The position numbers and the translations under genes were made by a program. This document shows, piece by piece, positions 25,038 through 35,942 of a DNA stretch of 64,000 bases (position 1 is its first letter; each line of letters starts with the position of its first letter). Source of the stretch: Agitococcus lubricus (lineage in GTDB: Bacteria > Pseudomonadota > Gammaproteobacteria > Pseudomonadales > Moraxellaceae); NCBI RefSeq assembly GCF_003051055.1, contig NZ_QAON01000001.1, positions 248,001 to 312,000 of the forward strand, given 5' to 3'. The notes under the pieces were generated by a model. That model was given only the letters and a program-made list of their open reading frames with translations. It did not search any database and was not told the DNA's origin.

Positions 25038-28000
25038 GTTGAGGCTCCAATGTTTTATTAATCGAGGGTCTGTCAGAACGGAATAAATCTTCATCAAACT
25101 TAAAGCGTATACGCATATAAACGCCATCGACGGTGAACTCACTACCCACCACATCGTCATCCTGATAACTCATAAAGTTATAACCACCCGACAACCATAA
25201 ATTTGCAGTAATTAAATAACCTGTTTCCACACCCAGTACATAACGTTTGCCACCTGTGTCACCACCCAACCAACCGCCTTGGGCACTGGCTTCCCAGCGC
25301 TCAGTAATATCATGTATGGCGCGCAAGCCTACCATGTGGGTATCTGAACGTGACTCTAAATCATCCAAGGTATCTGTTACCCACTTACCTGCATAATTAC
25401 CCGCAAACGTCCAACGACGTACAGGATGATAGTTGGCGTGTGTTGAGAAAATATACGCATGTCGGTCAATCGGATTACTTGTGTTGTCGTCTTGCTCAAC
25501 CTTATATTCCACTTTGGTTAGTGCATCCCAACGGTTGGTATCGACTTGACGATAGGCAGCACCGAGCTGGAAGCGGTCTTGTAAACGGTCACCATTGATA
25601 TGATTGTCCGTAAAGTTAATCGTATTACGCGCTAGTAGCGTCCAGTCACGTGACAACTTATAAGCCAGTCCTAATGTATTGAGAATGGTATCTGCCTGCG
25701 CAGACCAACGTAAATCTATCTTGCCAGTGGCTTTCCACAATGGATTAGCTAAATAATCTAAACCTAAACCCACGGCTGTGGCATCGGTATTATCATCACC
25801 TTCCAAGGTGGTAATACGCTCTAAATTCGTGTTGATGCGAATGTCTTTAGCAATATACCAACGATTACGTAAACCAACGGCTGCTTCGGCATCACGCGCA
25901 GAAATGGCATCGCGCACACGGTATTCGCTAAATACGCGGCCATCTTTCATATAGTCACTTTCAAAACCAAAGACGGTACTATTACGTTGTTGTTGGTCAT
26001 TCAAACCAAAATTACCCGACAAGCTCGATAAGAACTCGTGACGTGCATATAAGCGACCTTGTTTACCAATACGGTAGTCTCCGCCTAAAGCCATCAGCTT
26101 ACGATTTGCCTCATCAATATCTTGTTCATACTCAAGGTAGGCACTTGCGCCATCAAACTGTGGTAACTGTAATTTTAGTTTGGTATGTGCGGTAATACCT
26201 TCATACGGTGTTGCCCCATAACTACTGGTTGAGGCAGGTGATAAGGTTTCCTCGTAATAACGACCACCGACCTCAAGGGCAAGGTATTTATTCACGCTAC
26301 GCTCTAAACTACTTTGAATCCCTTGACGTACACCACCTGTATTATCATCAGCCGTACGGATAATCTCAGTACGCAGAGTGCCCCAGTCTTCTAACGCGAG
26401 TTGCAGTTTGGCACCGCTCTCTGAACGACCACTGCTGAGTAATGCGGCTGAATTTTCGAAGTTTTTATCACTTTCGCCATAATATACACGCAGATTCGTA
26501 CGGCCTTTTTCGTGGTTAAACTCTACGCGTTTCGCTAAACCTTCCACACCTTCACGGTCTGACTGTGCGACTTCCGCAATAATTTTTGTATTGCTATTCA
26601 GACGAATCATGCTGTTAACACTGCCTAAACGATAGGTGTCGTCAGGCACATCTTCTTGCACAACTGCCGCACCCACAGACAATTTATCGGTGATTTTTTT
26701 CTCGGCTTGTACACCACCAACCCAATAATCGGGCGCAGCATCGTCCTGCACTTCTAAGGTCACACGAATAAAATAGGGGTTTAAGTTTGCATCTAAACTG
26801 GCAATAGGTGCTTTGAAATACAAGTTGCCAGACAGTGGCTCAAACTCATAATCGGTAAAACGACTCAATTGTTCGGTCGCAATAATTAAACCTGGGTTGT
26901 TACGGTCACGTAAAATAATTTCCACTTTTTCGCTGTTAACTAAGAGACCATCTACATTAGGTACGTTGTAAGGGCCAGATACCCCCTGTGCACGAATCTC
27001 TTCGACGACTTGTTTGGCTTTAGTTTGCGCAATAAAGGTATTCGCTTTGAACGAGTCCGTTTCATAATGCGCACGTGCACCCGTCAAAGAGCGACTATAT
27101 TGACCTAAGTTTAATGCCTCCGTGCCGTCAATACGGGTGTTATAGTCACCAAATAAGGCATACGAACGACCTTTATCAAGACGTACATATAATTTACTGG
27201 TTGACTGAGCGTCAAAACCTCTGACAGCCGAATCACCATAGACAGGGTAATAGTCATCTGGACGAATATCACGGAATAAACGTTGTTTATCGTCTTTGTC
27301 GGAATCATAGGCTAAGGTTAATAAGTATTCCCCTTTGACTTTACCTTTCAAGTAGAACGCTGCGCGGCCATTGGCATTTAATTGACCATCGTTACTACTG
27401 GCTAAACTTTGCAGCTCTTCTTCAAAACCGTCTCTGGCATTAGCAGCACTGACTTTAGCGGTATCAAAATTCTTAAATGACACCATGCCTTCAATAATAC
27501 CTGTGGCAACCATTGGTCTTAGTTCAGGGACAAAACGGACATTAGCATCTGTTTTTAATTGACCACTACGCACACGCACCGTGGCTTCACCTGCTTCTAA
27601 GGGCGATACCAATTTCACCGTAAACTGACCACCTTCAACAAAAATCTGTGTACCAGGTGTTTTGTCATCTAAATCTATGGCTCTAAATCGCCCCATATTC
27701 GTTTCTAAAGTGACAGGTGTACGCGTCGTTACAGGAATATCTTGTTTATCGTTAAGTTTAACGTGAACGAGCACTTCATTACGGCCATTGGCTTCAACAA
27801 TTTTTTGTTCTGGTTCTACTTTGATAATAGCCAAATTATCTGGTGCAATGACCTCGATAATCGTTGTGCCACGCACATTGCCTAGTGGGTCAAACTGCTT
27901 CAGTGATAAACGGTTTTTACCTGCTTTCAAATCAATACCAATATATTCACGTGCTTCTAAACGCTTTTCGGCTAAGGCTAATTTAGTACCAATTAAATTG

Positions 28001-31000
28001 TCAGAAATTGGCTCATCATTTAATAGCAATTCAAAGCGTGCACCCAATGTCCCTTTCATTAAGATATTGGTTTGTGCATACGATAATACTTGTTGGTCTT
28101 GTAAGTTAATAATAGCCAGTTTGTTACTATCTTCTTGCTGTAGATAGTCTTCTAAGGATTTATTCGTTTTTTGTGTGACCACACGAATAATATCGTCATC
28201 TTTGTTAGTAGCCGCCGAACTTAACGTGGGTAGTTTAGCTTTACCCTGTACCCCACAGTCATTACCTGTGCTATTGATACAGCCAGTGGCAGGTAAAGCA
28301 CGTACATCGGTAGGATTACTGGTTTCAAACTGTAAATCAGCTTTTAATGCCCGCTCCATTTCACCGATGGCATTGTCACCCTGATTCCGACGACGATAGA
28401 TTTCGGTCATCGCTGGCCCTGAACACGTGGCATTATCCGTTGTGATGGCAAAATCAGCCCGATGTAATTGACTGGCTTTAAGGTCAATAAACACGCTGGC
28501 TGGGTCGCCTGCGTTACGTACACTTTGCTCAATTAATTCTACATCGTCAGGCAATGTTGTACGGTCCAGCTTTAAGACATGAGTAATTGGGCGTAAGCCA
28601 TAAAAATTGTACTTACCTTCAATATCGGTAATGACATACGAACCATCTTCTAAAATCAGACGCACTTGAGGCACGCCAATTTCTTCGGGGTCTTGTACAC
28701 CGTTACGATTACAGTCGGTATACACCTTACCTGTGACAAAGGCTTCGGTACTAAATACACCAGGCAACACGGTCACTTGCGCAATCGCCTCGTTTGAATA
28801 AATCCCACCGACAATATTTTCGCTGGCTTTTGCGCGGTTAATGGCATCACCCCGTAAGGCACTTGCGGCGACTTGCGCACGATAAGTAATTTCCACCTGT
28901 TTATCTTTTGGCAAATCCCCCACTGTAAACACTAAGGTTGGCCCACGTCCCCCTGTAGGCTCACTCGCCACTTTGGCTATTTTTGCACTACCCACGACAT
29001 AACTAAAGCCTTGTGGTAATTTGTCTGTCACAATGACTTTCTGGGCATCGGTTGTCGTTGACGCGTTACGCACAAGAATTTTGTAGTCAATAAAGTCACC
29101 GACTTCAACAGTAGTTTTTGAATTAGCTACTGTTTTTTGGACGAACAGTGTCGACGAAAAAACGGCTGGCGGGTCTAAAGGAATATCAATTTCTACAGGA
29201 CCCGCTTCGGGGGTGACCGCAAATGAAAAACCATAAGACCCATCGGCTTTAATTTCACGATGGAACTTGCTGATTAACTCGTTCATTGGTACCACACTAG
29301 GGAAGGTATACCCCGCAGGTGGTGTAATCAATAACTTATAACGGGTCGGTGGCACTAAGGGATAACGGAACGAACCTGTGTCATCGGTGGTAATAATTTC
29401 GGTACAGCTCGGGTCGGCTTGAGGATGCCGTTTAGAGGCAGGCACACATTGACGACCTGCATCATCAAAAATTTCTACTTGTGCACCATCTTCACGCACT
29501 AATTGTACGATGGCATTTTTAATCGGTTGATTGGTGACACTGTCAAAGACAATACCAAAGGGGTCAACTAAGACATCGTCAGATACCCGCTTACCATCTT
29601 CACCCCAAACATCGCCGTTATCACGTTTTTGTTCATTATCATCCAAACACCACATAATCGTTGCAATCAACTTATCATGTTTGGTGGTTTCCATGATGTA
29701 GTTACCTGATTGTGGGGTAAAGGTAAACATATCCCGTGTAGGCAACGCATTCATGGGGTTTAAGTTGCTGTCATGAAAACGAAATACGCCCGAATTGATG
29801 TCAGTTTCTTCAGCCACAATTTGTTCAATATCATTACTGCGGGTAGATGCAATGCTTAACAACACTTTATCTTTAAGCGTAGGACGTAAATTACACTGAG
29901 CAACCGATGCCTCTACATGCAAGTTTGCATTTAAGGCAATACGGGCAATTAACTGGTTGTAATATTCGTCTTTAGGTTTAATAGACGCAAAACCTTTGAC
30001 AACGGTATTCACCTGATTAGAACTAGATTCTCTTTCTTGAGCACCATAAATATAGTTTGCCGTAAATTTGTTGCTAATTGTGGCACCCACGGCATTGCTG
30101 ACTACTTTAAAATTAAGTACCACTTTATCTTGCATACCCAGAGGAAACTGGTCGTGTGCTAATAAAATAGCATCCATCTCTGCGGGCGCAGGATTTTGCA
30201 TCGGTGCAGTCAGACTATAGGTATGATAAACATCCGCAGGGTCTGTGATTAAATGATACAGAATAGTGCCTGACCCTGTGTACTCAATCGCTTTTTTAGT
30301 ACCACCTTCACGGTCATTAATTAACAGCGCATTCGCAGGTAACACGTCAGTAAATAGTACTTTTTCGGTGGCTTTGCCATCTAAAGTAATCGGTGTAGGC
30401 TGCAATACTGCATCACCAATATTGTGTGCATGTAAGGTGTAAGAAAGAATAGTCTCTTGAACTGTGTCACTAAAGGTAATCAGATTGGTATTAACTTCTT
30501 TTAATAACTCAACGACAGGGCGCACACTAATCACACGGTCTAGACGTGCTTCTGGAGCTAACACCTCACTTGAGGATGTAGCAACGAGATTAACATGAAA
30601 AAAGTCATTGGGATTGATATTAGTAGGCAGTGTGCCTTTTACTAATAAAGTGACACTTTCGTTAGGCTGCAATACAATTTTTTGTCCAGCCACTAATATA
30701 ACCTCTCCACCCGCTGTTTTTCTGATGAATTGGATATTACTTAAGATACCACTATCGCCGTCTGCATCGCTGACACTAAAGCTATAAGTATCGGCTAAGG
30801 TGCCTGTATTGGTGAGCACATGTGTCCATGTTGCTACCGTACCAGGCTCTCTATATAAAAGGTCTGCTGCCGTTAGTGTAAAGACTTTGTCGTCAATACG
30901 GGTATCGACTAAATTTGATGTTGTGCTGAAGCTACTTGCACCGTAACTGTAACTCGCACTGAATTGGTTACTCACAATCGTAGACATCGGTGCTTGCGTA

Positions 31001-32844
31001 CGTGCACGCACTACTAAACTATCTTGTTGACCTATGGCAAAACTTGGCCATGCTAATCCAATCGCGTCCACCTTAGAAAAGTCTGGTGGTGTTGCACTGT
31101 TATAGGTTTTATAGCTATTCGCAGCCGTACCACGCTCATGATACAGCACTTGGCCAGTACCACTATAAACTAGTTGGCTAATCAACAGTTGGCTAGACAA
31201 TTTATCTTCAATAAAGACTTTATTGACTGACACCCCATCTATTATTAGCGCCGTCGCGCCTGCATTGGCATTGCCTGTATTCGCAATAGATAACGTATAG
31301 GTCAGTAAATTTTTATTCGTATTAGCAACACTTAAATCGACTGCACTTTTATCTACTGATTTGATTAGACGTAAATTAGGAAAGCGCGTATTGGCCACAT
31401 CGGTCACTGACAAAATAGGTGGCACACCACTTAAGGGCACAATGGCTAGATTAACATTAAACGCATCATTGGGTTTAACGGCATTGGGCACGATACCACG
31501 TACTTCTAGAGTTCGGCGCTCACCCGCTTCTAAACGAATTTTTTGGCCAATTGCCAAAATAACGTCTGGTGCTCCGCCCTCCCCTTTCAGGATGAGTTGC
31601 AAGCCCGATAAGTCGCCACTATCACCTGCCACATTACTCAAATTAAAACTATAGTCATCGGGCTGTGTACCTGCGTTAGTCAACAGATGTAACCAAGATA
31701 CTAATTCTGAAGGCTCGACTAATTTGGGGTCAGCACTGGATAAGGTAGATGCATTGCCAATAATTTGCGTCTGTACAATATTAGAGAAGACTTCTTTGTT
31801 TTGGCTACCAAAACTATAGTAGGCAAAAAACTGATTATCAAATGTCGAGCCTAATTGTTTGCTGGTCGCATTGGCATAAATAAAGAGTTGGTCTTTTTTG
31901 CCAACCGCCCAGTCATCATAGGCAATCGCCAGCGATTTAATTGTACTGGTGAGCGGTGGATTCGCTTTATCAAATAGACGGTAGACTTTTTCGCCATCAT
32001 TAATGTGACGATACAATAATTGTCCCGTACCGCTGTAATCCACCGTTTTGAATTGAACGACACTCGGTAGGGGGTCTTCAACAACCACCTTGCTGAGATT
32101 TTTGCCATCAATACTGACCGTCATCGGCATAGCTGTTGCTTTGCCTGTATTGGAAATATCTAAGGTGTAGGTTAATAAGGTGTTATTTGTGTCGGTAGAA
32201 CTCAGATTGATGATTTTTTTATCAACATTTTTATGTAAAACCAATTGCGGGCCAACCGTATCAGCGCGGTCAACACGCGTTAGCACTAAGGCAGGCTCAT
32301 TGATACTAACCGCACTTAAGTCAATCTTAAAAAAATCACCAATGTTGATACTTTGAGGAATTAAACCTTGTACGAAGAAATTAAAACCTTCTTGAGGCTT
32401 TAAGGTAATCGGTTTATTGATATCGTAGATTACATCTATATTTGCTTGATAAACCCCATCACCATTGATGTCATGGATGATTGTGAGGCCGTCTAACACA
32501 CCACTATCTAAGGCTGAATCTTTAATACTTAATTTATAACTATCGGTATCATTACCCGTATTAATAAGTTGATGTGGCCAATAAGCCTTATCTGCAGGGT
32601 TAACCACTAAATCATTTGCAGGTGTTAACTGTGCAGCATATACCGTTCTAATAATCACATTAACAGGATTAGAGGCTACGTTTTTATTATCGCCGTCTTG
32701 GTCATAAAACTCGCCTGTGGCGATGTTAATAATACTAACTCCCGCTGGTGGCATGGCCGCATGGCCAACACCAATCCATGCCAAACATACTAACAGCATG
32801 AAGCTCAATAATAAGTTTGGTTGAGAGTGGGACTTTAAACGCAC
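25024..32844 (-). CDS. giant DUF11-repeat surface protein with C-terminal outer-membrane barrel
   Basis: A 2606-residue secreted protein. A signal peptide (hydrophobic core LLLSFMLLVCLAWIGVGHA) is followed by three ~290-residue tandem modules beginning near residues 75, 370 and 660. Each pairs a (H/W)xLxNTGN-type sandwich with a DxxLLTYTLxIxNTG sandwich. Next come a stretch around 960-1230 with a prealbumin-like region (FRYPLVPPTRYKLLITPP), a canonical DUF11 domain near 1235, an SdrD B-like calcium-type domain near 1370 (DCNRNGVQDPEE) and an Ig-like domain near 1670. From ~1880 to the end, alternating amphipathic strands (KLYVRLDKGRSYALFGDYN to VYMRIRFKF) suggest an outer-membrane barrel. The start is GTG preceded by AAAGG. 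The passenger-then-barrel order resembles type V secretion, but the barrel is not a standard autotransporter domain. Function (surface layer, adhesion) is inferred. Confidence 0.8.
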   Translation of the reverse strand: MRLKSHSQPNLLLSFMLLVCLAWIGVGHAAMPPAGVSIINIATGEFYDQDGDNKNVASNPVNVIIRTVYAAQLTPANDLVVNPADKAYWPHQLINTGNDTDSYKLSIKDSALDSGVLDGLTIIHDINGDGVYQANIDVIYDINKPITLKPQEGFNFFVQGLIPQSINIGDFFKIDLSAVSINEPALVLTRVDRADTVGPQLVLHKNVDKKIINLSSTDTNNTLLTYTLDISNTGKATAMPMTVSIDGKNLSKVVVEDPLPSVVQFKTVDYSGTGQLLYRHINDGEKVYRLFDKANPPLTSTIKSLAIAYDDWAVGKKDQLFIYANATSKQLGSTFDNQFFAYYSFGSQNKEVFSNIVQTQIIGNASTLSSADPKLVEPSELVSWLHLLTNAGTQPDDYSFNLSNVAGDSGDLSGLQLILKGEGGAPDVILAIGQKIRLEAGERRTLEVRGIVPNAVKPNDAFNVNLAIVPLSGVPPILSVTDVANTRFPNLRLIKSVDKSAVDLSVANTNKNLLTYTLSIANTGNANAGATALIIDGVSVNKVFIEDKLSSQLLISQLVYSGTGQVLYHERGTAANSYKTYNSATPPDFSKVDAIGLAWPSFAIGQQDSLVVRARTQAPMSTIVSNQFSASYSYGASSFSTTSNLVDTRIDDKVFTLTAADLLYREPGTVATWTHVLTNTGTLADTYSFSVSDADGDSGILSNIQFIRKTAGGEVILVAGQKIVLQPNESVTLLVKGTLPTNINPNDFFHVNLVATSSSEVLAPEARLDRVISVRPVVELLKEVNTNLITFSDTVQETILSYTLHAHNIGDAVLQPTPITLDGKATEKVLFTDVLPANALLINDREGGTKKAIEYTGSGTILYHLITDPADVYHTYSLTAPMQNPAPAEMDAILLAHDQFPLGMQDKVVLNFKVVSNAVGATISNKFTANYIYGAQERESSSNQVNTVVKGFASIKPKDEYYNQLIARIALNANLHVEASVAQCNLRPTLKDKVLLSIASTRSNDIEQIVAEETDINSGVFRFHDSNLNPMNALPTRDMFTFTPQSGNYIMETTKHDKLIATIMWCLDDNEQKRDNGDVWGEDGKRVSDDVLVDPFGIVFDSVTNQPIKNAIVQLVREDGAQVEIFDDAGRQCVPASKRHPQADPSCTEIITTDDTGSFRYPLVPPTRYKLLITPPAGYTFPSVVPMNELISKFHREIKADGSYGFSFAVTPEAGPVEIDIPLDPPAVFSSTLFVQKTVANSKTTVEVGDFIDYKILVRNASTTTDAQKVIVTDKLPQGFSYVVGSAKIAKVASEPTGGRGPTLVFTVGDLPKDKQVEITYRAQVAASALRGDAINRAKASENIVGGIYSNEAIAQVTVLPGVFSTEAFVTGKVYTDCNRNGVQDPEEIGVPQVRLILEDGSYVITDIEGKYNFYGLRPITHVLKLDRTTLPDDVELIEQSVRNAGDPASVFIDLKASQLHRADFAITTDNATCSGPAMTEIYRRRNQGDNAIGEMERALKADLQFETSNPTDVRALPATGCINSTGNDCGVQGKAKLPTLSSAATNKDDDIIRVVTQKTNKSLEDYLQQEDSNKLAIINLQDQQVLSYAQTNILMKGTLGARFELLLNDEPISDNLIGTKLALAEKRLEAREYIGIDLKAGKNRLSLKQFDPLGNVRGTTIIEVIAPDNLAIIKVEPEQKIVEANGRNEVLVHVKLNDKQDIPVTTRTPVTLETNMGRFRAIDLDDKTPGTQIFVEGGQFTVKLVSPLEAGEATVRVRSGQLKTDANVRFVPELRPMVATGIIEGMVSFKNFDTAKVSAANARDGFEEELQSLASSNDGQLNANGRAAFYLKGKVKGEYLLTLAYDSDKDDKQRLFRDIRPDDYYPVYGDSAVRGFDAQSTSKLYVRLDKGRSYALFGDYNTRIDGTEALNLGQYSRSLTGARAHYETDSFKANTFIAQTKAKQVVEEIRAQGVSGPYNVPNVDGLLVNSEKVEIILRDRNNPGLIIATEQLSRFTDYEFEPLSGNLYFKAPIASLDANLNPYFIRVTLEVQDDAAPDYWVGGVQAEKKITDKLSVGAAVVQEDVPDDTYRLGSVNSMIRLNSNTKIIAEVAQSDREGVEGLAKRVEFNHEKGRTNLRVYYGESDKNFENSAALLSSGRSESGAKLQLALEDWGTLRTEIIRTADDNTGGVRQGIQSSLERSVNKYLALEVGGRYYEETLSPASTSSYGATPYEGITAHTKLKLQLPQFDGASAYLEYEQDIDEANRKLMALGGDYRIGKQGRLYARHEFLSSLSGNFGLNDQQQRNSTVFGFESDYMKDGRVFSEYRVRDAISARDAEAAVGLRNRWYIAKDIRINTNLERITTLEGDDNTDATAVGLGLDYLANPLWKATGKIDLRWSAQADTILNTLGLAYKLSRDWTLLARNTINFTDNHINGDRLQDRFQLGAAYRQVDTNRWDALTKVEYKVEQDDNTSNPIDRHAYIFSTHANYHPVRRWTFAGNYAGKWVTDTLDDLESRSDTHMVGLRAIHDITERWEASAQGGWLGGDTGGKRYVLGVETGYLITANLWLSGGYNFMSYQDDDVVGSEFTVDGVYMRIRFKFDEDLFRSDRPSINKTLEPQHVGP

Positions 32845-32887
32845 GATGTTGCCTTTTCATTAAGAATTTATAATTAATGTGTAGGCT

Positions 32888-32914
32888 AAAAGAGTCAGCA
32901 ATACTGACTCTTTT
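32888..32914 (-). terminator. terminator between the two large DUF11 genes
   Basis: Perfect 11-bp stem AAAAGAGTCAG/CTGACTCTTTT with a 5-base loop, between the stop of the 951-residue gene and the start of the giant gene. The stem's own A/T ends supply the U-run. Probably sets different expression levels for the two genes. Confidence 0.65.
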
Positions 32915-32966
32915 AGTTTTTTGGTAGGCATCCGTGCCTAAGTTCCGTTTAGAGACAACTTAAGGC

Positions 32967-35822
32967 TTAGTCATCTACTTTCACACCGAAGGTGATGACC
33001 GCAGTTTCACCACCAATTAAGGTGCCAACATCCACAGTCATAGAACCTGTATAGTTATTCACTAAGCTAGCAGCATTGTTAAATGTGCCTTTAGTGGTTG
33101 CTGGGGCTAAACCAACATTTAACTTGGTGTAGGTTGGTGTGGAGTCGTATACAAACACGCCAGTGACAGGTTGTGAACCTTCGTTAGTGGCCGTAATTTG
33201 GTAAACAATACATTCACCTGGTTTGGCTGCTAAGTTAGCGGCTGTGTAAGCTAAATCGCCTGCATCAGCAACATCACCGTCACAGTTTGCATCTAAGCCT
33301 TGTACTTTGTCTAAACGTACTTGACCAAAACGTACTGTTGTGGTGTCGGTGTTGCTGTTGTTAGCTGTGTTACCATCACCTGTAGAAGTCACAGTCACTG
33401 TAGCAACGTCTTGTTGACCATCGGTTGCACCTGCTGGGCCAGTCACTTGAGCGAAGATACGGATGGATTCACCTGGAGCTAAACCAGAAACGTTTGCACC
33501 TGTACCTGTATAACCGCTTGTTGTACCACTCAATACAGAGAACTCACCTGCACCTGTGTTAGTGATAACTGGGTCAGCTGGGTCTAAAGTACCGTTGTTG
33601 TTGATATCTAAATACAATACGGTTGTAAAGGTATTACCTGTGACATTCAATAAGATATCACCAACATTTGTACCTTCAGTCACGTTACCTAAGTTAGTGA
33701 CAATGTGGCTATAAGTTACAGTACCGTTAGGTGCTACTTGGTTAGAGCCGCTTGCAGTGATGGCAATATCACGAATCGTATTGACAGTGACCGCATCCAC
33801 TTTGTAGTCGCTAGCGCCAGTCACAGCAGAAGAAGAACGTAAGAATACGTTTGTTGTCCCTGGAGCAGCACTTGCTGGCGCAGTAACTACCGCACAGAAC
33901 TGAGCGCTTGCGCCCGCAGCAATGTTACCTGTATTGGCAACAATTGGGCCTGTACACGTACCAGAGTGGAATACTACTGTCCAACCTGCAGGTAATGCAG
34001 TCGTAAATGTACTATTGCCTGCAGCGTCTAAAGCATAGTTGTCAACGATGTTAGAAGTGTTCTTCACATATAATGTAAAGTTAGCGCTGGCACCTGGGTT
34101 AACCGCAACCGTTGTTAAGGCAGTGTTAGTACCTGGACCTTCACCCAATGCTAAGTCACCGTCGTCAGTTGGATTATCGCTACCTGTATTTGCGGGTTGA
34201 TCGTTGGTCAAGTCAACTGTTGCGCCTACAAAATCACTTAAACGGTCTGTTACTGTATCGGACGTACCGTTAGTGGTAGAGGTTGCTGTTTTGGTGACAG
34301 TGAATGGACCTACAGTACCAACAGGTACGTTGGCAGGCAAGGTTGCTTTCACGACAACAGTATAACGCTCACCTGCTGCCAATGGGCCTGTATCTGGTGT
34401 AGAGTCTGTGTCGGTGCTGACTAATGGGGTTAAACCATCGCTCTTATAGAGTTGGAAGGTAGTACCCGCTGGGAACGTGCTACCAGACAAGGTAATGTTG
34501 AAGGTGTCGTCACCGTTACCGTTGTTCCAGATTTCGTTGTTAAACGAAACAGTATCACCTGGGTTAGCTGGGTTGGCACCGCTGATAGGTGTACCTGTTG
34601 CATCAAACGCATCGCTGATGTCATCGATACCACCTGCTGCCGAGCTAACAGTAGAGTCGTTAGCTGCTACCGCCACAGTTTGTAATACTTGGAAGTTTTG
34701 GTTGTTGGTATTGACTGGACCTACGCTGCCGCCTGCACCTGCACCGTTGGCATCATAGCTATACTGTGCAACGTTGGTTAAGAAGCCTGGTGGTGTTGTC
34801 GAACCCACTTGTACTTTGAACTTAATTGTACCGGTTACGTTTGGTGCAACAGAATCAATCACTGCAACAACTTTGTTGAGTATGCTGTCATATTTATAGC
34901 TAATACCGACTGGGTCTACACCCACATCATCAGCATCCGTTAGGAAGGCACTTGAACCACTCCACAAACCTGTACCAGCTTGGTAGTCCATACCTGCGGT
35001 TGGGCTGGCTGGGAACGGATCTGGCATCACGTCTTCGATGGTCACGCCAGTCGCTGTGTTGTTACCGGTGTTACGGTAGGTCAAGGTATACTCAACAACC
35101 GTACCTGTTGGGCCAATAATCACGTCAGCCGCTTTAGTGACACTGATAATCGCATCCGCAGTGACTGTGGCAGAGTCATTATTCACTTCATCGGCTGGGT
35201 CTACGTTACCCAATGGACCATGAATAACTTGGTTGTCATACAATTGGGAATCAGCAGTAACGTCTACTCTACCAATGTCACCATTAACAATCGTATTTGG
35301 TGCAATAGCAACGACAACAAAGTTATAGACACCGTTACGTGCTAAAGTAATGGTTGTACCGTTAATATCGGTAGTGTTATCTGGTTGACCGTCACCGTCA
35401 GTATCGGCATAAATCGCGACACTGTTGTATTCAAAGTTATCACCACCGACGTTAGCCGCAGAAATAACAAAGGAGTCTGTACCGTTACCTGTATTGGTTA
35501 AGGTATGTGGGAATACCACTTGACCACCTGGCGTCACATATAAATTGTTGTCTGCAACTAAGCTAAACGTAGCGATTTGACGAACGCTGGTATTAACTTG
35601 GTTGGATGTGGCCGTACGTGGGGTTGCTGTTGCGTCGGTATAGTCCGCAGATGCAATGTTACCAATCGTTGTGCCAGCATTAGGTGCTGCGGCAAACGCT
35701 TGACCAGGAACTGCTGCCAAACCACCTAAAGCGATAGCAACGGCTGCTGCTACGCCATTAAAACGCCAAATAGCGCTCGTGCTTGGGCGAGCCTTTTGAC
35801 GAAGTTTCTCTTGATTACGCAT
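32967..35822 (-). CDS. secreted DUF11-repeat protein (S-layer-like)
   Basis: A 951-residue exported protein. An extended signal peptide (charged N-terminus, core GVAAAVAIALGGLAAVPG) probably ends after AFA at about residue 44. The mature protein is rich in Asn, Thr, Ala, Gly and Val and very poor in Lys, in tandem DUF11-type modules, for example VTKAADVIIGPTGTVVEYTL, TYRNTGNNTATGVTIEDVMP and a closing VYQITATNEGSQPVTGVFVYDSTP. Residues 46-110 align by eye with the first module of the giant neighbour (TIGNIASADY, VVFPHTLTNTGNGTDSF). No barrel, LPXTG, PEP-CTERM or other anchor is seen, so it may be held by partner proteins. Low-charge composition and long leader suggest a highly made surface-layer protein; this is inference. 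Confidence 0.8.
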   Translation of the reverse strand: MRNQEKLRQKARPSTSAIWRFNGVAAAVAIALGGLAAVPGQAFAAAPNAGTTIGNIASADYTDATATPRTATSNQVNTSVRQIATFSLVADNNLYVTPGGQVVFPHTLTNTGNGTDSFVISAANVGGDNFEYNSVAIYADTDGDGQPDNTTDINGTTITLARNGVYNFVVVAIAPNTIVNGDIGRVDVTADSQLYDNQVIHGPLGNVDPADEVNNDSATVTADAIISVTKAADVIIGPTGTVVEYTLTYRNTGNNTATGVTIEDVMPDPFPASPTAGMDYQAGTGLWSGSSAFLTDADDVGVDPVGISYKYDSILNKVVAVIDSVAPNVTGTIKFKVQVGSTTPPGFLTNVAQYSYDANGAGAGGSVGPVNTNNQNFQVLQTVAVAANDSTVSSAAGGIDDISDAFDATGTPISGANPANPGDTVSFNNEIWNNGNGDDTFNITLSGSTFPAGTTFQLYKSDGLTPLVSTDTDSTPDTGPLAAGERYTVVVKATLPANVPVGTVGPFTVTKTATSTTNGTSDTVTDRLSDFVGATVDLTNDQPANTGSDNPTDDGDLALGEGPGTNTALTTVAVNPGASANFTLYVKNTSNIVDNYALDAAGNSTFTTALPAGWTVVFHSGTCTGPIVANTGNIAAGASAQFCAVVTAPASAAPGTTNVFLRSSSAVTGASDYKVDAVTVNTIRDIAITASGSNQVAPNGTVTYSHIVTNLGNVTEGTNVGDILLNVTGNTFTTVLYLDINNNGTLDPADPVITNTGAGEFSVLSGTTSGYTGTGANVSGLAPGESIRIFAQVTGPAGATDGQQDVATVTVTSTGDGNTANNSNTDTTTVRFGQVRLDKVQGLDANCDGDVADAGDLAYTAANLAAKPGECIVYQITATNEGSQPVTGVFVYDSTPTYTKLNVGLAPATTKGTFNNAASLVNNYTGSMTVDVGTLIGGETAVITFGVKVDD

Positions 35823-35942
35823 AATGAAGAACCTCTGTTTATGCTAGGTTGTGTAAGTTTTTCGCCTTGCCAGCCCTTAAAAAACTGGCGTCGCTCACGC
35901 GTATCCTTACCCTTAAATGTGAGCGTCCAGCTCCATGCACGA

